A stretch of 64,000 bases of DNA from Ruminococcus sp. (GCA_017463375.1 JAFTPG010000037.1:1-64000); one strand, 5' to 3'. Positions 17,991 through 26,618 are shown, counted from the stretch's first letter. Numbers and translations: made by a program. The notes: a model not told the origin generated them from the sequence alone.

Positions 17991-20900
17991 ATGTCTGTAT
18001 TCAGGATTTATGTAGAGAAAAAACCGGAATTCGCCGTTGAAGCACAGTCAGTATTAAATGATGTCCGTACAGCACTCAGACTCAGTGTTACAGGGGTAAG
18101 AATTCTTAACAGATACGACGCAGATAAGCTCAGTCAGGAGGATTTCGAGGCTGCAATCAGCACAGTATTTTCGGAGCCGGCTGTCGATGTAACATACGAT
18201 GAGCTTCCGCCGCTTGGAATCAATGAGAGAATCTTTGCAGTTGAGTACCTGCCGGGACAGTTCGACCAGCGCGCCGACAGCTGTGAGCAGTGTATCCAGA
18301 TTCTTCGTCAGGGCGAGAGATGCCGTGTGAGAAACGCAAGAGTATACATCGTCGAGGGAAATCTTACAGATGAGGAATTTGCACAGCTCAAATCCTATCT
18401 CATTAACCCTGTTGAGAGCCGTGAAGCTTCACTCGAGCCTGTAAAGACACTCGATACAAATTACGAGATTCCTACAACTGTTGAGGAGCTTGAGGGCTTT
18501 ATCATGCTCAACGAAGCAGGACTCAAAGCATTCATTGACAAATTCGGACTTGCTATGGATCTTGACGACATCAAGTTCTGTCAGGATTACTTCCGCAATA
18601 CCGAGAAGCGCAATCCTACAATCACAGAAATCAGAATGATCGACACATACTGGTCTGACCACTGCCGTCATACAACATTCCTCACAAATATCGAGGATGT
18701 TGACATCAAGACTCCCTACATCAAGGATACCTACGAGATGTACCTCAATGTCCGTGAGGAGCTTGGACGTCAGGAGAAGCCCATGACTCTCATGGATTTG
18801 GCAACAGTAGCAGTAAGAAAGCTCAAAGCAGACGGAAAGCTCAACGACCTCGACGAGAGCGAGGAAATCAATGCTTGTTCCGTAAAGATTAAGGTTGATA
18901 TCGACGGTGAGCTTGAGGACTGGATTCTCATGTTCAAGAACGAAACTCATAACCATCCGACAGAAATCGAGCCTTTCGGCGGTGCGGCAACCTGCCTCGG
19001 CGGAGCAATCCGTGACCCGCTTTCGGGACGTTCCTATGTATATCAGGCAATGCGTGTAACAGGTGCGGCAAATCCGCTTGTTCCTGTAGAGGATACAATT
19101 GCAGGAAAGCTTCCTCAGCGAAAAATCACTGTTGGAGCAGCAAACGGCTACAGCTCATACGGCAACCAGATTGGTCTTGCAACAGGACATGTAGCTGAGG
19201 TATATCACCCCGGCTATGTTGCAAAGAGAATGGAGATCGGTGCAGTTCTCGGCGCAGCTCCTGCTGAAAATATCAGAAGAGAAGCTCCTCAGCCGGGAGA
19301 TATCGTAATTCTTCTCGGCGGAAAGACAGGACGTGACGGCTGCGGCGGAGCTACAGGTTCATCAAAGTCACATACACTTGAGTCACTTGAAAGCTGCGGA
19401 GCAGAGGTTCAGAAGGGTAATCCGCCCGAGGAAAGAAAGCTCCAGAGACTTTTCAGAAAGCCAGAGGTTACTCAGATGATAAAGCGCTGCAACGACTTCG
19501 GTGCAGGCGGTGTTTCAGTAGCAATCGGCGAGCTTACAGACGGACTTGTAATCAACCTCAATGCAGTTCCAAAGAAGTACGATGGACTCGACGGAACGGA
19601 AATCGCAATCAGCGAGTCTCAGGAGAGAATGGCTGTAGTTATTGCCGCTGAGGACCTTGATAAGTTCATGGAGGAAGCTAAGAAAGAAAACCTCGAAGCA
19701 ACTTTCGTAGCAGATGTTGTTGCAGAGCCTCGTCTCAAAATGAACTGGAACGGCAATACGATCGTTGACCTTTCAAGAGAGTTCCTCAACTCCAACGGAG
19801 CTCCGAAATATACAAATATCACAATCGAGGAGCCTTGTGACGCTTCCGTACATGAGCCTGCCGACTGTGCAGATTCATGGACAGAGCTTATGTCAAATCT
19901 TAACGTATGCTCACAGAAAGGACTTATCGAGAAATTTGACTCCACAATCGGCGCTGGAACAGTCCTCATGCCGTTCGGCGGAGTGTACCAGATGACTCCT
20001 TCACAGGCAATGGCAGCTAAAATTCCCGTACTCAAGGGTGAGACAAAAACCTGCTCACTCATGGGCTGGGGATATAATCCGGATGTTTCCGAAAAGAGCC
20101 CTTACCATGGCGCAATGATGGCTGTAATCGAGTCGATTGCTAAGGTAGTTGCAGCAGGCGGCTCATACAAGCATTGCTGGCTGACATTCCAGGAATATTT
20201 CGAGAGAACTCAGAACGATCCCAAGCGCTGGGGCAAGCCAATGTCAGCACTTCTCGGAGCATTCAAGGCTCAGCTCGAAATGGGATGCGGCTCGATCGGC
20301 GGAAAGGACTCGATGTCAGGTACATTCGAGCAGATCGACGTACCTCCGACGCTCGTATCATTTGCAGTTTCGACAGCAAGCGCAGATAAGATAGTTTCCA
20401 CAGAATTCAAGTCAGCAGGCAGCGACGTTATCATGATAACTCCTGACTACGACGAGAACGGACTCCCCGTATTTGACAGCGTAAAGAGCTGCTTCGACAA
20501 GGTTGAGGAGATCATTGCTTCCGACCGTGCAAATGCAGTCTGGACTATCGGCTACGGCGGTGTTGCCGAGGGTATCGCAAAGATGTGCTTCGGCAACAAG
20601 ATCGGTTTTGAATTTACATCACGCCTGACCTCACAGCAGCTGTTCAGACCCTGCTACGGCGCTTTCATTATTGAACTCAAGGGCAGCGCAATGCCTTATG
20701 AAAATGTAATTGGTAAGACTATTGAGGATTATAAGGTTCTCTGCCTTGATTATACACTCAGCCTTGATTCTCTCCAGAGAGTATGGGAGGGCAAGCTTGA
20801 ATCCGTATTCCCATGCAGAATCAAGACAACAGACACAACTCCTGAGAAGTATTCTTATGAGAACAAAACAAAGCTCTTCCCTGTAATCAAGGCGTCCAAG

Positions 20901-21698
20901 CCTAAGGTTATCATCCCTGTATTCCCGGGAACAAACTGCGAATACGATACAGCAAGAGCATTTGAAAAGGCAGGCGCAGAGGCTGAAACTGTAGTTATCA
21001 GAAATCTCTCCGCAGGCGATATTGAGGAGTCTGTTGACTACTTTGAGAAGGCAATCAGAAGCTCGCAGATCATCATGATTCCCGGCGGCTTCAGCGGCGG
21101 TGACGAGCCTGAGGGAAGCGGAAAGTTCATTACAGCATTCTTCCGTAATCCTAAGATCAAGGAAGCTGTTCACGAGCTTCTCAAGAAGCGTGACGGACTT
21201 ATGCTCGGTATCTGCAACGGATTCCAGGCACTTATCAAGCTTGGTCTTGTTCCTTATGGCGAGATCGTTGACATGGCTGACGATGCACCGACTCTTACAT
21301 TCAACACAATTGCACGTCACCAGTCGATGATGGTCAATACAAGAATTGCTTCAAATAAGTCCCCGTGGCTCTATGGCTGCGAGGTCGGAGATATTCACGC
21401 AGTTCCGATTTCTCACGGTGAGGGACGCTTCGTTGCTCCTCTTAGCCTCATTCAGAGACTTGCAAGCAACGGTCAGATCGCAACTCAGTACGTTGACCTC
21501 GATGGAAATCCGACAATGGATATAAGATACAACCCCAATACCTCAATTGACGCAATCGAGGGAATCACTTCACCCGACGGACGAGTTCTCGGCAAGATGG
21601 GTCACAGCGAGCGTAAGGGCTGCTGCATCTGCAAGAATGTTCCCGGTGAGAAGGATCAGAAGATCTTCGAGAGCGGCGTTGCTTACTTCAAGATTTAA
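17991..21698 (+). CDS. purL: Phosphoribosylformylglycinamidine synthase, single-chain
   Basis: This enzyme makes FGAM from FGAR, ATP and glutamine in purine synthesis. At 1235 residues it is the long form that joins what other Gram-positives split into PurS, PurL and PurQ. The N terminus is PurS-like, the middle has two AIR-synthase-type domains (FKNETHNHPTEIEPFGGAAT and GGKDSMSGTFEQ), and the last 260 residues are a class I glutaminase with the nucleophilic cysteine in LGICNGFQALIKLGL and a late ISHGEGRF. Codon choice favours CTC, CTT and ATC, as in well-expressed genes here. It has its own promoter in mtaB and its own terminator, and no other pur gene is adjacent. Confidence 0.96.
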   Translation: MSVFRIYVEKKPEFAVEAQSVLNDVRTALRLSVTGVRILNRYDADKLSQEDFEAAISTVFSEPAVDVTYDELPPLGINERIFAVEYLPGQFDQRADSCEQCIQILRQGERCRVRNARVYIVEGNLTDEEFAQLKSYLINPVESREASLEPVKTLDTNYEIPTTVEELEGFIMLNEAGLKAFIDKFGLAMDLDDIKFCQDYFRNTEKRNPTITEIRMIDTYWSDHCRHTTFLTNIEDVDIKTPYIKDTYEMYLNVREELGRQEKPMTLMDLATVAVRKLKADGKLNDLDESEEINACSVKIKVDIDGELEDWILMFKNETHNHPTEIEPFGGAATCLGGAIRDPLSGRSYVYQAMRVTGAANPLVPVEDTIAGKLPQRKITVGAANGYSSYGNQIGLATGHVAEVYHPGYVAKRMEIGAVLGAAPAENIRREAPQPGDIVILLGGKTGRDGCGGATGSSKSHTLESLESCGAEVQKGNPPEERKLQRLFRKPEVTQMIKRCNDFGAGGVSVAIGELTDGLVINLNAVPKKYDGLDGTEIAISESQERMAVVIAAEDLDKFMEEAKKENLEATFVADVVAEPRLKMNWNGNTIVDLSREFLNSNGAPKYTNITIEEPCDASVHEPADCADSWTELMSNLNVCSQKGLIEKFDSTIGAGTVLMPFGGVYQMTPSQAMAAKIPVLKGETKTCSLMGWGYNPDVSEKSPYHGAMMAVIESIAKVVAAGGSYKHCWLTFQEYFERTQNDPKRWGKPMSALLGAFKAQLEMGCGSIGGKDSMSGTFEQIDVPPTLVSFAVSTASADKIVSTEFKSAGSDVIMITPDYDENGLPVFDSVKSCFDKVEEIIASDRANAVWTIGYGGVAEGIAKMCFGNKIGFEFTSRLTSQQLFRPCYGAFIIELKGSAMPYENVIGKTIEDYKVLCLDYTLSLDSLQRVWEGKLESVFPCRIKTTDTTPEKYSYENKTKLFPVIKASKPKVIIPVFPGTNCEYDTARAFEKAGAEAETVVIRNLSAGDIEESVDYFEKAIRSSQIIMIPGGFSGGDEPEGSGKFITAFFRNPKIKEAVHELLKKRDGLMLGICNGFQALIKLGLVPYGEIVDMADDAPTLTFNTIARHQSMMVNTRIASNKSPWLYGCEVGDIHAVPISHGEGRFVAPLSLIQRLASNGQIATQYVDLDGNPTMDIRYNPNTSIDAIEGITSPDGRVLGKMGHSERKGCCICKNVPGEKDQKIFESGVAYFKI

Positions 21699-21711
21699 TG
21701 AAATATTATAT

Positions 21712-21736
21712 GGGCGGCATCATTGCCGCCCTTTTT
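21712..21736 (+). terminator. Terminator after purL
   Basis: GGGCGGCA pairs with TGCCGCCC over a four-base loop and runs into TTTTT. Confidence 0.92.
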
Positions 21737-21823
21737 GTTCCTCCGACTCTCAGCGAAAATTACATTTAATGTCCGATAAAACAGCAATTTTTAAAGAATA
21801 TGCAGGAATATGATAAAAAAGAC

Positions 21824-21852
21824 TTGATTTTAGTGCAGAAATGATGTATAAT
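21824..21852 (+). promoter_or_regulatory. Promoter of the NifU-like/GGGtGRT operon
   Basis: TTGATT (21824-21829), 17 bases, TATAAT (21847-21852). The short leader ends in GAAAGGAG before the ATG at 21906. Confidence 0.75.
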
Positions 21853-21905
21853 AATTTTATATGCTAAGGCGATAACTCCGCCTTAAATATGAAAGGAGTA
21901 ATTAT

Positions 21906-22598
21906 ATGATTTATTCTCATGAAGTTGAAACAATGTGCCCTATCGCACAGGGCGTTGCTCACGGCGCTGCTCCGATTCCGGAAGAAGCTAAATGGGTAAA
22001 AGCTAAGGAAATCAAGGATATTTCAGGCTTCACACACGGTGTGGGCTGGTGTGCACCTCAGCAGGGTACATGTAAGCTTACACTCAACGTTAAGGAAGGT
22101 ATCATCCAGGAATGTCTCGTTGAAACAATCGGATGTTCAGGTATGACACATTCTGCTGCTATGGCTTCCGAGATCCTTCCCGGAAGAACAATTCTTGAGG
22201 CTCTTAACACAGACCTCGTTTGCGACGCTATCAATACAGCTATGAGAGAGCTTTTCCTCCAGATCGTTTACGGTCGTTCACAGAGTGCTTTCTCAGAGGG
22301 CGGTCTCGTAGTTGGTGCAGGTCTTGAGGATCTCGGTAAGGGACTTCGTTCACAGGTTGGTACAATGTACGGTACACTCGCAAAGGGTCCCCGTTACCTC
22401 GAAATGACAGACGGCTATGTAACAGGTCTTGCTCTCAATGAGGATGACGAAATCATCGGTTACCAGTTCGTAAACTTCGGCAAGATGATGGACTTCATCA
22501 AGGCAGGCGACGACGCTAATACTGCTTTTGAGAAGGCTAAGGGTCAGTACGGAAGAGTTGCTGACGCTGTTAAGATTGTTGATCCCAGAAAAGAATAA
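21906..22598 (+). CDS. NifU/IscU-like iron-sulfur scaffold-type protein, GGGtGRT partner
   Basis: The 230-residue cytosolic protein contains an IscU/NifU-like segment: VETIGCSGMTHSAAMASEIL around residues 72-91, then PGRTILEAL, which resembles the scaffold motif GC...ASS...GKTxxEA. Other cysteines lie in TMCPIAQG, GWCAPQQGTC and QECLV. Homologues are annotated as iron-sulfur cluster assembly scaffold proteins, but the function is not established. It is always the kind of gene found beside a GGGtGRT gene in Clostridia (recalled, not searched); here they are 14 bases apart. Strong codon bias (CTC, GGT, GCT) suggests very high expression. Confidence 0.7.
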   Translation: MIYSHEVETMCPIAQGVAHGAAPIPEEAKWVKAKEIKDISGFTHGVGWCAPQQGTCKLTLNVKEGIIQECLVETIGCSGMTHSAAMASEILPGRTILEALNTDLVCDAINTAMRELFLQIVYGRSQSAFSEGGLVVGAGLEDLGKGLRSQVGTMYGTLAKGPRYLEMTDGYVTGLALNEDDEIIGYQFVNFGKMMDFIKAGDDANTAFEKAKGQYGRVADAVKIVDPRKE

Positions 22599-22612
22599 GG
22601 AGGACTTGTAAA

Positions 22613-23611
22613 ATGGCTTTATTTGAATCATATGAGAGAAGAGAAAAGCAGATTCTCGCAGTTCTTGAGCAGTACGGCATCAAGACAATTGAAGAGTGTG
22701 CTGATGTTTGCAAGGAAAAAGGTCTCGATATTTACAAGCTCGTTGAAGGTATTCAGCCTATCTGCTTCGAGAACGCTAAGTGGGCTTACACAGTAGGCTG
22801 CGCTATCGCTATCAAGAAGGGCTGCACAAAGGCTGCTGACGCTGCTGCTGCAATCGGTGAAGGTCTCCAGGCTTTCTGTATTCCTGGCTCTGTTGCTGAT
22901 CAGAGAAAGGTTGGTCTCGGTCACGGTAACCTCGGAAAGATGCTTCTCGAGGAGGAGACAGAGTGCTTCGCATTCCTCGCAGGTCACGAGTCATTCGCTG
23001 CTGCTGAAGGTGCTATCGGTATCGCTGAGAAGGCTAACAAGGTTCGTCAGAAGCCCCTCAGAGTTATCCTCAACGGTCTTGGTAAGGATGCTGCTCAGAT
23101 CATCGCAAGAATCAACGGCTTTACATATGTAGAGACAGAGATGGATTACCACACAGGCGAGGTTAAGGAAGTATTCCGCAAGGCATACTCCGAGGGCCTC
23201 CGTTCAAAGGTTAACTGCTACGGCGCTAACGACGTAACAGAGGGTGTTGCTATCATGTGGAAGGAAAATGTTGACGTTTCCATCACAGGTAACTCCACTA
23301 ACCCCACAAGATTCCAGCACCCTGTTGCAGGTACATATAAGAAGGAGCGCACTGACGCTGGCAAGAAGTACTTCTCAGTAGCTTCAGGCGGCGGTACAGG
23401 ACGTACACTTCACCCTGATAACATGGCTGCAGGTCCTGCTTCCTATGGTATGACTGATACAATGGGAAGAATGCACTCTGACGCTCAGTTTGCAGGTTCT
23501 TCTTCAGTTCCTGCTCACGTTGAGATGATGGGACTCATCGGTATGGGTAATAACCCGATGGTTGGTGCTACTGTTGCTTGCGCTGTTGCTGTTGAAGAGG
23601 CTATGAAGTAA
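22613..23611 (+). CDS. GGGtGRT protein, function unknown
   Basis: The 332-residue protein carries the motif that names its family, SGGGTGRTLHPDNMAAGP, around residues 261-278. There is no signal peptide and no membrane segment. Three regions are notable: an early cysteine-containing helix region (EECADVCKEKGLD), a possible nucleotide-like loop in VGLGHGNLGKMLLEEETE, and a C terminus rich in small residues (MMGLIGMGNNPMVGATVACAVAVEEAMK spans two segments). AAGGAGG precedes the ATG. The gene shares an operon and highly biased codons with the NifU-like gene, so the two products probably act together. No biochemical role is assigned to this family as far as I know. Confidence 0.85.
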   Translation: MALFESYERREKQILAVLEQYGIKTIEECADVCKEKGLDIYKLVEGIQPICFENAKWAYTVGCAIAIKKGCTKAADAAAAIGEGLQAFCIPGSVADQRKVGLGHGNLGKMLLEEETECFAFLAGHESFAAAEGAIGIAEKANKVRQKPLRVILNGLGKDAAQIIARINGFTYVETEMDYHTGEVKEVFRKAYSEGLRSKVNCYGANDVTEGVAIMWKENVDVSITGNSTNPTRFQHPVAGTYKKERTDAGKKYFSVASGGGTGRTLHPDNMAAGPASYGMTDTMGRMHSDAQFAGSSSVPAHVEMMGLIGMGNNPMVGATVACAVAVEEAMK

Positions 23612-23652
23612 TCATAAAATCGGTTTTTTCAGCTTTATATAACTGATAAATC

Positions 23653-23704
23653 AAGTTAGACACGTCATTTTCGGTTTTTCCGTGTGATGTGTCTAACTTT
23701 TTTA
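23653..23704 (+). terminator. Terminator after the GGGtGRT gene
   Basis: AGTTAGACAC (23654-23663) pairs with GTGTCTAACT (23689-23698), then TTTTTT. The region from here to 23939 holds no gene I can support; a GGCACC/GGTGCC stem lies near 23763-23786. Confidence 0.9.
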
Positions 23705-23939
23705 TTATTTGTCATTTTCTGAGGAGTGACATTGAGATTGAATTAACAAAAATGGCTGTCGAGGCACCCTCTATAAGGAAGGTGCCCCAATGTGCCTCTT
23801 GTATCTAAACTGAATAATTGATTTCGTTAAGCGGTGCAGCCATTGGCTATGCCGTTTTTACTTTGCGTTCCGATATCCGCTTGACCTTTTCAATAATGAG
23901 ATCCAATCTTCTACAGTTGGACACCAATGGTGTTTTGTG

Positions 23940-24386
23940 TTATTCACCCCGAAGAGCTTTGCGAACTTCCCGATATTCCTCAGGCAGTTCACCCAGAGTC
24001 ATATTGCGGGGAACAGATGTTGTTCCTGTTTCCTTTGCCGTTTTGTAATACCATTCTTTAAATTCAAGGGTTTTAAGCGTTTTGCTTAAATCATCGATCT
24101 GAGCCTTTACCGCCTCTTTTTGCTTGATGATAAGAGTAAGCCGCTCGTCAATAGTATCATCGCCCTGCATAGACATTTCAATAAAATGTTTAATGTTCGT
24201 AAGGCTCATCCCGGTCTTTTTCAGGCATTCAATAACCTGCAGCCATTCAAAGTCTGCATCCTTGAACATTCGGATACCGCCGCTGGAGCGTTCAACAAAC
24301 GGGAGCAAACCTTCTTTATCGTAATATCTGAGCGTAGAGGGGGCAACCCCTAAGCGTTTTGCCATCTCACCAACCGTATAGAGCAT
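23940..24386 (-). CDS. MerR-family transcriptional regulator
   Basis: The 148-residue protein has the MerR winged helix at residues 1-70 (YTVGEMAKRLGVAPSTLRYYD, helix-turn-helix then wing), the usual linker LKKTGMSLTNIKHFIEMS, and a dimerising coiled coil (residues about 75-115). There is no cysteine cluster of the metal-sensing kind at the C terminus, so a redox or small-molecule signal is more likely. The start at 24386 follows GGAGGT; longer in-frame starts were rejected. It is divergent from an aldo/keto reductase whose promoter has the 19-bp spacer typical of MerR control. After its TAA the same frame stays open for about 30 sensible codons. Confidence 0.88.
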   Translation of the reverse strand: MLYTVGEMAKRLGVAPSTLRYYDKEGLLPFVERSSGGIRMFKDADFEWLQVIECLKKTGMSLTNIKHFIEMSMQGDDTIDERLTLIIKQKEAVKAQIDDLSKTLKTLEFKEWYYKTAKETGTTSVPRNMTLGELPEEYREVRKALRGE

Positions 24387-24427
24387 TATGTACCTCCAAA
24401 GAAATTGTGAACTTTTATAAAAAGGTC

Positions 24428-24458
24428 TTGACTTAAAGTTGACTTTAACTTGTATAAT
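24428..24458 (+). promoter_or_regulatory. MerR-type promoter-operator with 19-bp spacer
   Basis: TTGACT (24428-24433) and TATAAT (24453-24458) are separated by exactly 19 bases. A perfect inverted repeat TTAAAGTTGACTTTAA (24433-24448) fills the spacer. MerR-family activators bind such palindromes and untwist the overlong spacer, so the divergent MerR gene is the natural regulator of the aldo/keto reductase. The same site could also repress the merR gene itself. Confidence 0.88.
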
Positions 24459-24511
24459 GAACTTGAACTCATTATACACTATAATTTCTTAAACGTCAAG
24501 GAGGTACAATT

Positions 24512-25399
24512 ATGGAATATGTAACTTTATCAAATGGTATCAAGATGCCTATACTCGGCTGCGGTGTGTATCAGGTGACAAAGGACGAATGCGAACGATG
24601 TGTACTGGATGCGCTGAAGGTTGGCTATCGCTCCATTGATACTGCACAGTCCTACTTTAATGAGGAAGAAGTCGGCAATGCTATTGCAAAAAGCGGTATT
24701 CCCCGTGAAGAAATCTTCCTTACCACAAAGGTCTGGATCGAGCACTATGGTTATGAGGAAGCAAAGGCTTCGGTGTTGGAGTCGATGAGAAAATTGCAGG
24801 TAGACTATCTTGATCTCTGCTTACTTCATCAGCCTTTCGGAGATGTGTACGGTGCATACCGTGCATTAGAAGATCTGTACGATGAAGGCAGGATCCGTGC
24901 TATTGGTATTTCTAACTTTTATGCGGACCGTATGATTGATATTGCCGCATTCTCCCGAATCAAACCTATGGTCAATCAGATCGAGGTACATCCTCATCAC
25001 CAGCAGAACGAGAGCAAGAAGTGGCACGACAAATACGGCGTTCAGGTTGAAGCGTGGGCGCCTTTTGGCGAAGGCAGAGGCGGTATGTTTGAACTGCCCG
25101 AACTGAAAGCTATCGGTGAAAAATACGGAAAGACGGTAGCTCAGGTCATTCTGCGTTGGCATTTGCAGAGAGGTGTTGTAGTTATTCCGAAATCTACACA
25201 TATCGAGCGTATGGAAGAAAATTTCAATGTATTTGACTTTGAGCTGACAGCCGAGAATATGGCAACTATCGCCGATCTTGATAAAAAACAAAGCTCTTTC
25301 TTCTCTCATACCGATCCCGGTATGGTCGAATGGTTTGTGAAAATGGTGGAGGAGCGAAAAAAGAAGCACGACTGCACTAAAGAGGAGAAGAACTGGTGA
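24512..25399 (+). CDS. Aldo/keto reductase
   Basis: The 295-residue NADPH-dependent oxidoreductase has the family tetrad: Asp43 and Tyr48 in YRSIDTAQSYFNEEE, Lys73 in FLTTKVWIEH, and His106 in LCLLHQPFGD. The C-terminal cofactor region contains VVVIPKSTHIERMEEN. Such enzymes reduce aldehydes and ketones; the true substrate is unknown. It follows AAGGAGGT and the MerR-type promoter. The C terminus ends with a basic segment and the stop overlaps the ATG of a decayed lipoprotein gene (ATGA), which points to a former coupled operon with that gene and the flavoprotein downstream. Confidence 0.92.
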   Translation: MEYVTLSNGIKMPILGCGVYQVTKDECERCVLDALKVGYRSIDTAQSYFNEEEVGNAIAKSGIPREEIFLTTKVWIEHYGYEEAKASVLESMRKLQVDYLDLCLLHQPFGDVYGAYRALEDLYDEGRIRAIGISNFYADRMIDIAAFSRIKPMVNQIEVHPHHQQNESKKWHDKYGVQVEAWAPFGEGRGGMFELPELKAIGEKYGKTVAQVILRWHLQRGVVVIPKSTHIERMEENFNVFDFELTAENMATIADLDKKQSSFFSHTDPGMVEWFVKMVEERKKKHDCTKEEKNW

Positions 25400-25676
25400 T
25401 GAAAAGATTATTTTGTCTTTTTCTTTGCCGTTCTGCTGTTTTCGTTGGCAGCTTGCAACAATACTAATACCGCCCTGTAAAGGATGGTGTTTATATTAAA
25501 GGTGCGGTGATCCCTTTTACGAGCAGTTTATGACAAATGCCGATGCTGTAAGAGAAGCAGGGGTAAGTAGAACATTGCTATAACGGTCAGCCTCACGGCT
25601 TCAGATCCGGAAACGCAAACTCAATTGGGTTTCCGAATTTGACAAGTGGCTGACAAATATTTATGAAAATAATTAA
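25399..25676 (+). pseudogene. Remnant of a lipoprotein alpha/beta hydrolase
   Basis: No single frame is open, but pieces of one protein can be read. The 5' part encodes a lipoprotein signal: MKRLFCLFL, then after a frameshift AVLLFSLAACNNTNTAL with a lipobox LAAC. The 3' part encodes, in successive frames, DPFYEQFMTNADAVREAGVS, then NGQPHGFRSGNANS, then WVSEFDKWLTNIYENN to a TAA. The HGF motif and the terminal WL pattern are those of the catalytic-His end of alpha/beta-hydrolase esterases. The middle is missing (large internal deletion) and at least three frameshifts remain. The ATG overlaps the aldo/keto reductase stop. Confidence 0.75.
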
Positions 25677-25688
25677 GGAGATTTTGAT

Positions 25689-26231
25689 ATGAGCAAGAAG
25701 ATTTTGATTTTATCGGGCAGTCCCCGAAAGAACGGTAACTCCGATATTCTCTGCGATGAGTTTATGAAGGGTGCCATTGACGCAGGCAATGAAGTGGAGA
25801 AAATCCGTGTTGCAGAAAAGAATATCGGATATTGCCGTGCTTGCTACGCCTGCAAAACCGGTGCCTGCGCCATTAAAGACGATATGGCAGAGGTATTGCA
25901 GAAAATGATTGATGCTGATGTTATCGTGCTTGCAAGTCCCGTGTATTTCTATTCCATTGATGCACAGCTCAAGGCGCTAATCGACAGAACGGTTGCACGC
26001 TGGCTCGAAGTCAAGGATAAAGAATTTTATTACATTGTCACCGCCGCTGACGGTGAAGAAGCGGCAGCAGAAACGACAATTGCCTGCTTCCGTGGCTATG
26101 CTGACTGTGTAAACGGAGCAAAAGAAATGGGCATTGTTTACGGTATGGGCGTTTACAACAAGGGCGAGGTCAAGGATACAAAGGCAATGCGTGAAGCTTA
26201 TGAAATGGGACTGAAAGTGCGGATGGTATAG
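25689..26231 (+). CDS. NAD(P)H-dependent flavin reductase, iron-sulfur flavoprotein type
   Basis: The 180-residue flavodoxin-like protein has the FMN-phosphate loop LSGSPRKNGNSD at residues 9-20 and SPVYFYSIDAQLKALIDRT, which resembles NADPH-dependent FMN reductases. Cys49, Cys52, Cys55 and Cys60 (CRACYACKTGAC) have CX2CX2CX4C spacing, as in iron-sulfur flavoproteins that bind a 4Fe-4S cluster and reduce oxygen or peroxide-type acceptors. The cluster is an inference from spacing. AAGGAGATTTT precedes the ATG. It ends the MerR-controlled redox cassette. Confidence 0.85.
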   Translation: MSKKILILSGSPRKNGNSDILCDEFMKGAIDAGNEVEKIRVAEKNIGYCRACYACKTGACAIKDDMAEVLQKMIDADVIVLASPVYFYSIDAQLKALIDRTVARWLEVKDKEFYYIVTAADGEEAAAETTIACFRGYADCVNGAKEMGIVYGMGVYNKGEVKDTKAMREAYEMGLKVRMV

Positions 26232-26420
26232 GATAACACACGGTAACAAAGGGACTGTAAGGTACGAGGTAAAACAAGGTCGAACTAAAATAAGCACACT
26301 TTTGAATTAGCAAGGTTTTTAGCAGGAATTCAAGGGATAGGGAGTCCGCAACCTAAGACAAAAGGAATACTCACCGAGCAGAAGCCGAGCTGAGCAAACA
26401 AGGACACCCTAAGAAAAAGT

Positions 26421-26461
26421 AAAGCCGAAAACCTTGAAAAATCAAGGCTTTCGGCTTTTTT
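26421..26461. terminator. Bidirectional terminator between the flavoprotein gene and tRNA-Arg
   Basis: AAAGCCGAAAACCTTGA pairs with TCAAGGCTTTCGGCTTT around a short loop, with a T-run on the plus strand and another T-rich stretch on the minus strand. It can end both the plus-strand redox operon and the minus-strand tRNA. The stretch 26232-26420 holds nothing I recognise. Confidence 0.82.
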
Positions 26462-26462
26462 G

Positions 26463-26539
26463 TGGCGTCTCTGCCCGGATTCGAACCGGGGGCGTTCCGC
26501 TTAGGAGGCGGACCCTCTATCCTGCTGAGGTACAGAGAC
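26463..26539 (-). tRNA. tRNA-Arg (anticodon CCT)
   Basis: On the minus strand the acceptor arms are GTCTCTG and CAGAGAC, the anticodon stem-loop is CCGC-CTCCTAA-GCGG (anticodon CCT, reading AGG), and the T arm is CCCGG-TTCGAAT-CCGGG. The discriminator is G and CCA is encoded. Confidence 0.95.
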
Positions 26540-26618
26540 GTGTATGAAATTTTATCAATATTACCGCTTGCCTTTTCATCAAAGGCAAGCGATAGAGTAT
26601 AATCGCAGAACAAATACT

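Noticed and set aside
20631..21320. Long open frame opposite purL
   Set aside because: It is an antisense shadow of a highly biased gene with no start signal; the same was concluded for the frames opposite mutS2, metK, hisF and parE-like genes.
23818..24353. Open frames opposite the merR-like gene
   Set aside because: They overlap an obvious MerR coding sequence and have no start signals.
26371..26613. Open frame across tRNA-Arg
   Set aside because: It covers the tRNA and its terminator, has no ribosome site and resembles no protein.
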